A stretch of DNA of 64,000 bases from Flaccisagitta enflata (Eukaryota > Chaetognatha > Sagittoidea > Aphragmophora), in contig OZ231127.1 of the NCBI GenBank assembly GCA_965153355.1, positions 60,698,001-60,762,000 of the forward strand. The letters run 5' to 3'. Both the position numbers and the translations under genes were made by a program. The notes below the pieces were generated by a model. The model was not told the DNA's origin. It saw only the letters and a list, made by a program, of their open reading frames with translations, and did not search any database. Numbering within the stretch: the stretch's first letter is position 1; each line of letters starts with the position of its first letter. Below, one piece after another: positions 1-19,220 of this stretch.

Positions 1-636
1 GCAAAAGTTGCTTATTTCTTTTTACCCTTTTTACCTCATATAGACTGGCCAATTTTAGAACTCTTACCATTTTTCATTCATTAAAAATCATTCATCCTCC
101 ATTTTTTAACAAATTCATTTTGAGGACCTAATTTGCATAATTCAGTGGGATAAATCAGTATGCTGACAATCTTTGAATAAACACTTACTAATTTTTTCTC
201 TTTACAGAATTGTTAATCTGTCTTTTGGGCAAGCTCTTTTACAGTTAGTGTTCTGAAATTTTACTCTATTCTCACAAATACTATGATTTTTTAAAACAGA
301 GAAATTGTCCTTTTAGTAACTAAACTGTAAAGGATTTTGCTGATTTCTGGGATTTGTGTAGAACTTTAACATCAAGATGCAATATGAAGTAATTTTGAAA
401 AAAAAAAATAATCATCTTTATGATTTTTACTCCTCCCTATTAGCTAAGTAGGGTAAAGGGATACTCCAAACTTTTGCTATATGAAGCACCCAACCCTCCG
501 GGCTCAGGATCGAACCTAGATGCTTTATTCCAAGCCGCCATGCTCAAATCCAAGCCAAGCATAGGTCATCGGCTCCTTCGGGGCCGCTGTTTCCTATTCA
601 TTATCCATAAAAGAGTACATTTAAAATCCATGTTAG

Positions 637-8153
<7,517 letters not shown>

Positions 8154-8419
8154 GACACACACGATTCTACGCGGGCAAAGTGGCAGCGTACATCACTACA
8201 TCAGGCTGATAGGTCCAGCAGGGCAGTTGATTCACACTCCGAATTTTTCGACGTAAATTAAGATGATCTGTGTACATTTGCATTTTCCATTACTGAATGT
8301 TTCTCGAAGCAAATGCTTGAGTGCCTCCGGCAACCACCACCACAGCTATTTGATAGTCATAAGGGATTAGGGTTGATTTCTTTGATTCGGTCCAGTTATT
8401 GAAGAGGACAAAATTTGCT

Positions 8420-9225
8420 TCATGTAGATAACTCGCTTTAATGGATTGATACAGTACGTTTTTTTTCGACTGCAACATTACGTAACGGCATAAATCAAAA
8501 AGTAATAGAGATAATTGAATTCTGAAAAAAGTTCCCAAAAGCTGATGGTGATGCATTTTATGATATGTAACTCCTAAGACTTTTTTGCAAAAATCTATAC
8601 CTTTAGAAAAATAACAAAATGTTGTTCAAAATCAGCAAAAAACACCATTATTTTAGGTTTTTGGATGAACAGTTTTTCTTTAAGCTGCTCTTAATTCTAA
8701 ACGGATTGAGCTAGAAATACCAGATTGGTCTCAAATTAAAGCAAATTAACCATAGTTTTAAGAAATACAAAGAAGGAAATTTTTCTTCAATGGTACATCA
8801 CATCAGGCATGAAAAAAATTGGTGTCTCGACAAAAATTTTGATCAAAAGTTGATTCACAGTTCACAAATCGATCTGAAACATCAAATGAGCATTTCAACT
8901 CAAACTGTCCCAAAAACTACTTCAAAATACCTTCCGTCTGGGACCAATCTGGTATCTGTAGCTCAATTCGTTCAGAAATGAGAGCCATTTAAAGAGAAAC
9001 TGTCCAAATGATAAATGTTTGTAAAGAAACAATTTGGATATGAAGGCATCTACTTCCTTGCTTGTTCCGTGGACCAAATTTTTGTGAAAAAATCCTGGAA
9101 GTCACATGTCAAAAAATGCATTAACACCATCTTTCAGGAACTTTTTTCAGAATTCAATTATCTCTATTATTTTTTGAGCTATGCCGTCATGTAATGTTGC
9201 ATTCAAAAAAAAAAAACATACTGTA
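8420..9225. repeat. Fold-back (long inverted repeat) element
   Basis: About 8440-8560 (GTACGTTTTTTTTCGACTGCAACATTACG onward) is the imperfect reverse complement of 9115-9225. Inner blocks CCAGATTGGTCTC (8722) and GGGACCAATCTGG (8940) are also inverted. No coding frame of note. Confidence 0.65.
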
Positions 9226-9239
9226 CCTCATATGACCTT

Positions 9240-10490
9240 ATAGCTATGGTGTAGATTACAGGGGGTGCAAGAGATTCCAGCCACTTTTCATGGCGTCTGT
9301 ATTCAGTACAGACGAAGGTAAAATACAAGAAGTTAACCCCCCAAAACAGTAGCACCCCCCCTACAGTCTCAACTGCTGAATGAAAATCGGAATATAAAAT
9401 AAAGAATCACAGCTTATACAACTACAGCTTCATCAGGGCAATTTTTGAATTTCATTCCTAGTCCGAAATTACAGCTTAAAAATTAGCTAAAAATAACATT
9501 TTTTAAATTTTGCAAACAATACAATTTTAAAGTAATTTTTTAAAAATAATTTTAAACCTGGAATAAAATTTCAAAATCACTCTGATGAGGCTATTATATT
9601 GATATAATCTTCTACCCTGTGTTCAAAAGCAAGTGATACCAGCAAAACCTTTATTGCGCCTTAAGTATTCAATTTGAGAATTTCAGATTGGTTCTGCCTG
9701 AAAGCAAATAAACTACTATCTATTCATACAAAATTTCATAGCACTGGCTCTAGCGGTTGAGCTTCCACATGGGTTTGAATGAAAATGTGGATAAACCATA
9801 AGAGGATTCCTAAGATAAAGATAGACTGACTTGTGTAGCTTAGAATCAATGGCCTTCCTAAATGAATCATGCGAAAATGGCCAGATTGGTCCAGAAAGTA
9901 GGATATCAGTTTCAGTTTACATATTTCACGCTATAAGTACCAAAGCACGGGAATTCATGTGGCAAATTTTAATTTTTCTTTGATTTTTTGAAGTTTGAGT
10001 AGGTTTTGCATCACATTGCTAGTTATTAGGTCTCTAGTTTTCTCAAAAATATTGACAAATCAATTCATATGAATAAGAAGGGTCAAATGCTTCCCATTCG
10101 CGGCCAATCTGGTGATTTTAGCTCAATCCATGCAAAAATTGCAAGGGTTCATTGATGTAAAACAGTTTAAATGAGTTTAACGATGTGGTTTTTGAGCAAA
10201 ATTCCTGGAAATTTCATAAATTTTCAAAATTTTGTGGAAGCTAAAGTGCTAAACTCAGTGCTATGAAATTTTGCATGAATAAATGGTAGGTTATGTGCTT
10301 TCAGATGAAACCAATCTGAATTTCTCAAGATGAATACTTTAGGCACAATAGAGGTTTTGCTGGTATCACTCGCTTTTGAACACAGGGTATACCCTACTTT
10401 TTTTATCTCTTTTTATTCAGTAACTGAGGCTGTAGGGGGGTGCTACAGATTTTGGGGGGTTAAATTTTTGTATTTCACTTTCGTCCGTAT
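9240..10490. repeat. 1.2-kb fold-back element
   Basis: GTTAACCCCCCAAAACAGTAGCACCCCCCC (9333-9362) is inverted at 10434-10470 as TGTAGGGGGGTGCTAC then GGGGGGTTAA. Inner parts are also paired: the sequence around CCCTGTGTTCAAAAGC (9616) matches GCTTTTGAACACAGGG (10371) in inverse. Confidence 0.7.
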
Positions 10491-12059
10491 TTATTTCTTA
10501 TAAAGTGTAACTAACTATTTTCAAGGAAGGACATTCCATTATTTCCATAAATCCGCCATTGTCTTCCGAATTTAACTTTGATGGATTCAATAATTCTTGT
10601 ATAATGCTGAAGAAGAAAACAATAAACAAACATGGAGCTTCGGAAGAAGCAATCAAGTTATTGACTCATTATCAGACTTCCGGAATCGGAAGCGGCAAAT
10701 TATCAGTAGTTACATAATACATACAACCTGGTAAATATATGTATTCATAGATTCGTTTTTAACAGAGGATCAAGACGGAAGATCTCGAATTTCACAGTGG
10801 ACTCAACTAGAGACAACTAGACAAAAGCTGGTCACATCAAACGAGAATATTTTACTCCGTTTTGATCATAGCAGATCACAAAAATGCCTACCGCCTTGGG
10901 TTCAGAAGTTTCCAAACTGAAGGATGAGTTTTTAGAACTTAGAGAATTGTGAAAAAACAAAACATTTTAGTGCCCGAATAAAATACCTTACCAGCACTAT
11001 CATAGAAAGGCCCGTTTAAAAACTGTAAAACACTATGCCATAGTCTATGGCAAACCACGCTTGAAAATAAAATGTTATGGCAAACCCTTTTTGAAACAAA
11101 GTATCGCCACATTTGATAACAAAAAAATATCCTACTTTTTGAATAATTTTCAATACGAAAATTGAAAAAAAAGTTCCTTATTTGTGAACTTGATCCTCCA
11201 GCTTAAGAGACATTGGAACCAAAAGTACGGTAAGATGATCAGCTACATAACCATTAAGCTGTAGTGTAATGAGTAATTCACAGCTCATTGATCTCATGGC
11301 CCATTTTTATTACGGGTATGGGTCTTAGGAATGGGTAGAAACTCTTTTTTCATTACTGGGGGTAGTTTTAGGTACTCGCGATTTGACCGTAATATGCAAT
11401 TGAGATTTTGCTGATTTTGCCTTTATTTCATTATTAGGACGCAGAGCAAGATCAGCCATGCAGATCCCATTCATATAGGTCAAAAAATAGAATACTAACT
11501 TGAGGGTAACCAATATTGAATAACCATTAGGCAATGCATACTTATTTCATTGCAAAAAAAATTAATGCAAAATATTGATTTTTTTTTAGCTATTTATTGC
11601 TAAAAAGGCTAATTTATTGTGGAAGGATAAACTGTCAGAAGAAATTCAAAAACTTCATTTATAATTTATCATTATTATATCAATTTGTAAAACTATGGAT
11701 GTAGCATAGTATAAAAGTACTATTTGTCTGTTATTCATAAATTTATTTATTAATCATTCATAGAATTATGCATAAATAAAAATTTTAAAGGTTTTTGTTT
11801 CATCCAAACTAAAGTTAAGTATTGGTATCTTTTATTTGCTCTATAACAATGAAATATCATTTGTATAACTTGTTTATTCATTTATTAATTCATTTATTCA
11901 TTTGTTCATTAGTTCATTGATTTTATTTATTCATCTTTTATTCTAGTGATTCATCTATGAATCTATTCTTCAATCATATCTTTCGTCATGTCATAATTTT
12001 CTAAAGGTATGAAAACCGTATCAGATATTACATTATAACAGGTACTTTTGTATTTGCCA

Positions 12060-12120
12060 TCATTTAATTCATTCGTCCATTCATTCATTCATTCATTCAT
12101 TCATTCATTCATTCATTTAT
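12060..12120. repeat. (ATTC)n microsatellite
   Basis: About ten perfect ATTC units at 12076-12115, within a longer ATTC-biased stretch from 11870. Confidence 0.9.
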
Positions 12121-12629
12121 TCATCTTTACAATCATGCATTGACTGAATCATTCAGACGGTCTTTCCACATGTAAAATTCATTCATGTCATTTCATTTAT
12201 TCAATAAAGTGTAGATCTCGTCCGAAACGTTGACATGTCGTAACTCATTAACAATGATAATTTATCCATTAACCCAGAAAAATCAATCTTGAGGCAGAAG
12301 ACAAACCCACTTACCAGGAGTTCAACGCTAAAAAAATCAGCTGCAATTTTTGTTTCATTGGAATTTTTAAAATCCATAAAAAAAAATAATGACGCATAAA
12401 TGATTAATGATAAGGTCGGATACGCGGCCAATGAGTAGTCGCTTTTTGGGTCGACAGGGGCAGTAATGCTGGTTGGCAGGGGCAGTATGAGAGAGTGTGG
12501 GAGCTGTTTGGTAGCTGTTTAGGGGCAGTAATGCTAAAAAAAAGTCCTTTATCGATTTACCGTCATCCAAATTTTCAGATGGAGCTACCTCACAAGGGAC
12601 ACACCCTCTTGGAGAGTCACAAACGGTTG

Positions 12630-12631
12630 AA

Positions 12632-12699
<68 letters not shown>

Positions 12700-12852
12700 A
12701 GGAAAGAAAGAAAGAAAGAAAGGAAGAAAGAAACATTCGGATGGAGGGACGGAGGGATGGACCGACGGAAATACGCAGAAACGTGTAGAGTCACAACTCC
12801 ATCATAAAAAAGAAAAGAATGGAGAAAACCAAAAGAAAAGAAAAAAATCAGG

Positions 12853-12926
<74 letters not shown>
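12630..12926. repeat. Two (GAAA)n microsatellites
   Basis: Arrays at 12632-12732 and 12853-12926 separated by about 120 bp that contains GGAC-type repeats. A family A 3-prime remnant (GTATTCGGCCTAGTTT) follows at 12972. Confidence 0.95.
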
Positions 12927-12927
<1 letters not shown>

Positions 12928-14403
12928 GTTTGTCTGACAGACAGACACGTGGAGCTGGAGGGGATAGCCGTGTATTCGGCCTAGTTTAACGCCTTTTGGC
13001 GGTTTTTATATCACTGCCCCTGCCCAAGTGCTTGAGTGGCCTTTTATGTCACTGCCCCTGCCCATTAGCCCGAGACTTGCAGAACTATGTTTCCAGCCTT
13101 TTTTTCTTTACCAACCGCGCCGATCAGTATGTTGTTTAAATGATCATTACCATGTCTTGTGAACTTAGTTATTTTCTAAGGAAAATCAGAGAAAAAATAA
13201 TATAGAACTGTGATATAACTAATTCACTGAGAATTTCAAATTTGCATAGAAAATGAGTATTTCAAAAAAACAAAAACATACCGGGCTAGCCATTTGTAAT
13301 ACGGAGGCCGGTATGTTTTCAAAAATGCAAAATTTTTATTTCTTTTAAAGATTTGAAATTCTCAAGATTGAAAATAATATTTTCGAAATTGTGACAATCA
13401 ATCAAAAAATCTTCTTGAAAATCTTATAAACCTAGTTAGATAAGTCTCACAAGGTGCAAACCGACCAGTAATGCTGTTTAACATGTAACAACACTATAAC
13501 CTATCAAACACACCCATTCCCTTATGATTTTATAGCCATTTTACATTATAATACTCAAATTTCACAAACACTTAAAAAGTCATTGTCATCCTGACCTCTG
13601 CTTTGCGGAATTAGCTTACGGACATGATGCAAGTCCGAGAGCCTTCAAACTTTTTTTGTAGCACAAAATATACTATATTTGAGTCTAGGTCTGATCATTT
13701 GGGTGTCAGCAGTATTGGTATTGCTGTACCATGTGGTTAACTCAATGGCACAATTGGGCCTTGGCACTCAGTTTCCTTAAGAATTCCTCAATTTCTAAGC
13801 AGTTTAGACCTTCCTAGCGCCATTGCCTCGGCTCAATATTGTTTTTTTATGGATAATATATCTGATAGTAGGTATACCAAGTGTAATTCGACAGGCCAAT
13901 TCATTACACGGAAACAAAATGATTGGTAAGGGGCCCTAAATTCAAACGACTGAACTCTGACGGCCGGATTCTGCTCTGCGTCTTAGCGTATATTTTGAAA
14001 GACACTTAAAATTCAAAAAATCATCGAAAAGGTAACTTTTTTTTAGGTGGGAAGGAAAGCATACATCATACAAGAATAAAATATAGAGATTAATGATATC
14101 TCAGTGAGTAGAAGAGGGAGGAGGAGAATAGTGAGGAGGAGGAGGAGGAGGCGGCGAAAGTGGCGGCACATTGAAATCGCTGTTTTTGGGCGATTTTTCT
14201 TACCAATAAAAACAAGTTATGCCAACTTTAGACTTTCATGTGCTTCCCTCTACTTCTTTGACAGCTAATGTCTGTCTTTTAGTTGATTGATTAGTTGGTT
14301 AGTTTGTCGGTCAGTTGGTTGGTCTATTGGTTGGTTAGTCAAATGTTTAAATTGCACAAAATTGTCATTTCCGGCGTTATTCTTATACATATTACCTATT
14401 GTC

Positions 14404-14823
14404 ATGTCCTGCTGTAGAACACAGAGGGACTTTTATCTGTTCATGCGTCTGTTCATTCATCCCCCTCCTCTTGACTTCTCAGGCCCAAAATCAGGCCTTT
14501 CACACCTTGAATCAGGTCACTCAGGCTAGAAATCAGGCCTCCCAAGTCTCAAATCAGACCTCTCAGGCCTCAAATTAGCCATCAGATATCAATCTGCTCT
14601 TTCAGGCCTGAAATTTGCCCTCTCAGGCCGTGAATCAGCCCTATTAGACTTCAAATTAGACCTCTTCAGTCTCCCATAAGCCCTCTCATGCCTCTAATTA
14701 TCCCTCTTGCTAAAGTCCACCTACTCGGGCATCAAATCAGGGACGGACTGACGGACAAATGAGTGAACAAACGAAACTTCCCCTGTGTTCTACGGGACTT
14801 TTTCCCCTTTTGGGCCGCTGCCC
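14404..14823. mobile_element. Fold-back element, family F
   Basis: The arms carry CTGTAGAACACAGAGGGAC (left) and CCCCTGTGTTCTACGGGAC to GGGCCGCTGCCCTGC (right). The core is about ten units resembling CAGGCCTCAAATCAGCCCTCT. The left arm lacks the outer GGGCAGCGGCC block. Confidence 0.65.
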
Positions 14824-14863
14824 TGCTTCCCCCTCTCTAAAAACAATCAAGCAAAACGACACA

Positions 14864-14902
<39 letters not shown>

Positions 14903-16155
14903 AACAACTGGTCACTTGAAGGTCCCCTTGAACTTAACGGAGCTTTAGCTACTACCCTGATTTCCTTACGTGGTTTTCTTTAGAGTAGGAAAACAATTTT
15001 CAATTGCTGATGGTTATCCCAGTTCCCACCCACAAAAATCAAAACTGTCAACTGCTTTCAGATCCTGTCTTTGGAGGCCAAAATCTTGTTTTATCAATCA
15101 AAGTCCTAGCTCCTAAGCTTTAAATTTGCCCTCTAAGGCCTGAGAGTCGTCCCCTAAGGATCCCTATAAGACTAATCAACCTTGAATCAGGCATCTAATT
15201 ACTATGATTTAGAATTAGCCTGCAGACCATGAATAAGCCAACCGATTAACCTGTGTTTTACAGGACCTCGATGTTCGCTGCTCTTCATTCCTTTACTGTA
15301 TTGTACACAATAACGTCTTTCCCAATTGCATCACACCCTGGGGAAAGTGCAGTCCAGGGCCCTGAACCTGTTCATGGATCTGCACCCTAGGAAATGTTAC
15401 GAATACCTTCTGTAGCGGGCGTTTTCCTTAGATTAGGCGTAATCATTCTGATTCCTTGCCGATATGCCTTGAATTTGCCCCTTCATACCTCAATCAATAG
15501 TGAATTTCAATACCCTCAAACCGCCAACCAGCCCCTCCGGCAACATGAGTATGAAATCTATCTTCATTTTTATGATAACCATATGATAGCAAAATTTTAT
15601 TACAAAAAAATACATGATAGGATACAGACAAGTGGGTTCGCCATGTGGATTGTTAAATGTTTGCGACCAACCAACCAACCAATCGACCAACAGATACGGC
15701 CAGTTAAAGAGGTGCTTTGCTGCACCTAAAAAGCTGATTTACTAAAAACTGTACTGTAGGGACTGACGGAATTACCAATGTCTGGAGATAATAAGATAAA
15801 AATGTCTGCAAACAACATAAAAAAGTGTAACAGGGTCACAAAATAGAGGATGGGTGGGCAGGGGAGAACAACCCCCATTCACGATGTCGCCCACCCCTTA
15901 CACAAAGACGAACCCAACTGCAGCTTAATAAATAGAGATTGTCGCACTTGTAACTTGAGAGTGACCCACAGACTAACAGGCTGATTGATGGACCGACAGA
16001 TGGACTGATGGACAGATGGATGGGCAGACTGATGGACGGACGGACGGGCAGACTGAATCACTGATGGATGGACCGACGGGTGGACTGATGGACGGACTGA
16101 CGAGTGGACTGGAAGAGTTAATTGTGCGCAAGAGAAATAGATTCTCCTTGTACAA

Positions 16156-16356
16156 TTTTTAGTCGCGTGCACGCGACTATACCTCACTTTGTCTGTCCGT
16201 GCCCCTCTCTCTGTCTGTTATTCCATCACACATTTTACCTTTTTTATATCAATTCTATTTCATTAAGTCATTTTAGGTCTTTTAAGGATACATTATGTCA
16301 TTCTAAGTCATTCTAAATGTATGTCTCGCACGCGACTCAAAGATATTGGCCTTGTT
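16156..16356 (-). mobile_element. Helentron/HINE-like element, family A
   Basis: Begins (plus) TTTTTAGTCGCGTGCACGCGACT, which contains an exact 18-bp palindrome, and ends GATATTGGCCTTGTT. Confidence 0.62.
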
Positions 16357-16420
16357 AATCAAGAAGCCTCTCAAGTCTTCTACACAGCCGATATTGCTAG
16401 AAAATCCAATTCTTCTAACT

Positions 16421-16770
16421 TTCTAGTCACGTGCATGCAGGTATAATCCCTCATAACTTCTCGTTGGTCAGACCGTTGGTCCATTTTTTGCATCACTGCC
16501 CCTTCACAAATGCTTGGTAACTTTGCCAACCTACACCCGAATTGGGAAGTCCTGTATCTGCCCTTGTTAGTTGCGTAATTTGCGACTCTATACCCCACTT
16601 TTTCGGTCCGTTGGTCCGTTGGTCCGTCCGTAAGTTGGTCCGTCCATCACACTTTACTTTTTTTGTTGTGGTCTTTGGCCTCATTGCTCCTGCCCAAATG
16701 ATCAAGTGACCTCAAATACAGCCCCTGCCCACCCGCAAGCGAGTGTGGTAGCCGTGCATCCGGCCTTGTT
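16421..16770 (-). mobile_element. Two abutting family A elements
   Basis: One copy at 16421-16568 (TCTAGTCACGTGCATGCAGG to CTGCCCTTGTT) directly abuts a second at 16567-16770 (TAGTTGCGTAATTTGCGACT to GTGCATCCGGCCTTGTT), both on the minus strand. The junction fits insertion next to a T run. Confidence 0.6.
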
Positions 16771-16811
16771 TAACTAGGAAGCAGTTTTATATCCTTTTCC
16801 TCATTCCCCCC

Positions 16812-16843
<32 letters not shown>

Positions 16844-17060
16844 TTTGACCACATTTTTAACCACTGACAGCTTCCATCGATCTCCAACATGCCTTTTGCC
16901 CCTCTCTACATCATTCTGAAGAGCGCAAAAACATATTTTTAACCAATTGATGGGCCTATTTCAATACCGAGAAGTGAAAAATCGCGGAAATCAGCGGGAA
17001 TCTCATTTGCATACTGTGGTCAAATCGCGAGTACCAAGATGTTATCCCACCACCAAAAAA

Positions 17061-18600
17061 TCTGAACAGTATCTGGGTCCGCGACGGAAGGGGGTTAAAG
17101 ATCACCAATTCCGTAAGATCGCTATGACCGAAAGATCGCTAACCCTGTAAGTTTGCTAAAACTATAAGTATTTACATTTAGAGCCACCATACAAAGTTTC
17201 ATGCAAATCCGTTGAAAAATGACAAAGTTATGCACATTTTTCACTTTTAGGCTAGTAGGGTGGTTGGGTGGTAGGCTGGTTTAGATAAATAGTGTTCGTT
17301 TGTTGAGTTCTTCCATTTAGAGACTCCATACCAAGTTTCAACCAATTTGGTTGAAAAATGTCCAATTTATGTAAGTTTTTACTTTTAGGCCGGTAAGCTG
17401 GTTGGGGGGTAGGTTGGTTTGGCCGGTTAGCATGCTCAACCATTAAAAAATCACATATATGTGTTGAGTCCTTCCATTTAGAGACTCCATACCAAATTTC
17501 AACCAAATTGGTTGAAAAACGCCAAAGATATGCATATTTATCACTTTTTGGCTGGTAGGCTGGTTGGGTGGTAGGCTGGTTTGACAAGATAAATAGTGCG
17601 CATATGTTGAGTTCTTCCATTTGGCCAGTTAACATGCTCAAATGCCCATAAATCACATAAATGTGGCAGGTCCTTCCATTTTGAGTCTCTATACCAAGAT
17701 ATAAGTTAACTGGTTGAAAAATAGCAGTGTTATGCACGTTTTTTACTTTCAGGCTGGTAGGCTGGTTGGGTGGTAAGCTGGTTTAACAGGATAAATAGTT
17801 TGCATATGCTGAGTCCTTCCATTTAGAGACTCCATACCAAGTTTCAACCAAATCAGTTGAAAAATGACAAAGTTACGCAAGTTTTTCACTTTAAGGCCGG
17901 TTGGCTGGTTGGGTGGTAGGTCGGTTTGGCCGGTTAGCATGCTCAAATGCATATAAATCATATACATATGTTGAGGCCTTCCATTTAGAGACTCCATACC
18001 AAATTTCAGCCAAATCGGTTGAAAAATGCCAAAGTTATGCACGTTTTTCAATTTTAGGCCAGTAGGCTGGTTGGGTGGTAGGCTGGTTTAACAGGATAAA
18101 TAGTTTGCATATGCTGAGTCCTTCCATTTAGAGACTCCATACCAAGTTTCAACCAAATCAGTTGAAAAATGACAAAGTTACGCAAGTTTTTCACTTTTAG
18201 GCCGGTTGGCTGGTTGGGTGGTAGGTCGGTTTGGCCGGTTAGCATGCTCAAATGCATATAAATCATATACATATGTTGAGGCCTTCCATTTAGAGACTCC
18301 ATACCAAATTTCAGCCAAATCGGTTGAAAAATGCCAAAGTTATGCACGTTTTTCACTTTTAGGCCGGTAGGCTGGTTGGGCCGGTTGGGTTTGTCGGATC
18401 ACAAAAATCGGATAGGATGTAAAGCGCCTTACCCTAGCACAACTTCCCACCAAATATGAACCAAATCGGTCAAAGCATAAAAAAGTTATCCATTTTTTAA
18501 AATCCGTTACAACGACGACGACAACGACGACGACGACGACGACACCCACCCGCCTTGAATTATAGTCCGCGTCGGAATGATATTCCGTCGCGGACAAAAA
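17061..18600. mobile_element. 1.5-kb insertion with subterminal GTCCGCGACGGA ends and internal tandem repeats
   Basis: Ends are GGGTCCGCGACGGAAG (left) and TTCCGTCGCGGACAAAAA (right). The flanks match, in inverse, one continuous repeat at about 11285-11390: CATGGCCCATTTTTAT and GTACTCGCGATTTGACC. This shows that the element split an older repeat beside a T run. The interior is a tandem array of about 150/305-bp units followed by (CGA)n at 18509-18543. Confidence 0.62.
17230..18360. repeat. Tandem array, 305-bp units of two related halves
   Basis: The unit contains CTTCCATTTAGAGACTCC, GTTGAAAAATGCCAAAG and GGCTGGTTGGGTGGTAGG. The last two 305-bp units (17749-18053 and 18054-18358) are nearly identical base for base; earlier units are diverged and irregular. 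Open frames here (for example two almost identical 100-residue frames) are repeat artefacts. Confidence 0.9.
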
Positions 18601-18861
18601 CGAGTTTCCTGCCATTCATATGACCAATACCCGTCATAAAAATGGGCCATGAGATGGATGAATTCACTTTACCTCATTTCAATACAGCTTAATAACCATG
18701 ACATCCACAGCAATCATATTTCAACTATATTCGTAGAATAAACATGCACGCGTAATTCAGCTAGAGACACAAATGTCTTTCGTAGGGTCCAGGGGACTAG
18801 GGGTAGGGAACCCACGCTGCATGAGGTCAGACCGGATCCACAAAAGGCCACCCTCGGGAAT

Positions 18862-19220
18862 TCATAGACTCTTGAAAATGTCATCTAAAGGCGACAGAGT
18901 TCTTGGTTCCTCGAAATGTGGTACGGGAGCGTTGGGTTGATTGAGGAAAGGGAGTTGAAACGGAGCTGGATTTGCTGACGAGTTGACGCCCTGCTAAGTT
19001 AAATTGGGGACCGAATGTACTCTTAAAAATAGAGCATTCATAATTCTTTGCCTTAAAGTACGTCAAAATAGAAGTCAACAGGAGTTTCATATAGTAATCA
19101 GTTTTTTGTAGCGATTTTTTGAAAATTGTTACTCACGTCTGGACTAGTTTGAAGGCCACTTATGCCGGTGCTGCTATTTAAGGATACCGACGTTGCCATC
19201 GGAGGAGATCCAGTAGAATG
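18862..19220 (-). CDS. ATG9: Probable alternative C-terminal exons 16-17 of ATG9
   Basis: Exon 16 (19220-19137) has acceptor TTTTATTCACAG and donor GAC|GTGAGT and encodes 28 residues starting HSTGSPPMATSV. Exon 17 (18990-18862) follows acceptor AACTTAGCAG, encodes 42 residues ending RTLSPLDDIFKSL, then TGA. Both are phase 0 and join exon 15 at CAG|GTGCAC (a weak donor). The composition matches the rest of the tail. I infer they belong to ATG9; no homology supports this directly. Confidence 0.6.

Larger units (their letters stand above)
8154..18861. other. Intergenic region, no gene recognised
   Basis: 10.7 kb between the end of troponin C and the end of ATG9, which converge. It holds fold-backs at 8420-9225 and 9240-10490, (ATTC)n at 12060-12120, (GAAA)n at 12630-12930, a family F fold-back at 14404-14823, Helentron-like copies near 16156-16770, and a 1.5-kb insertion with tandem repeats at 17061-18600. 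Stretches 10500-11240, 11500-12050 and 13110-14100 are A+T-rich and show nothing I can name. Confidence 0.6.

Noticed and set aside
17230-18400. Tandem repeats resembling a repeat/spacer array
   Set aside because: Units of 150/305 bp are contiguous without unique spacers, and the genome is animal; this is a satellite, not CRISPR.
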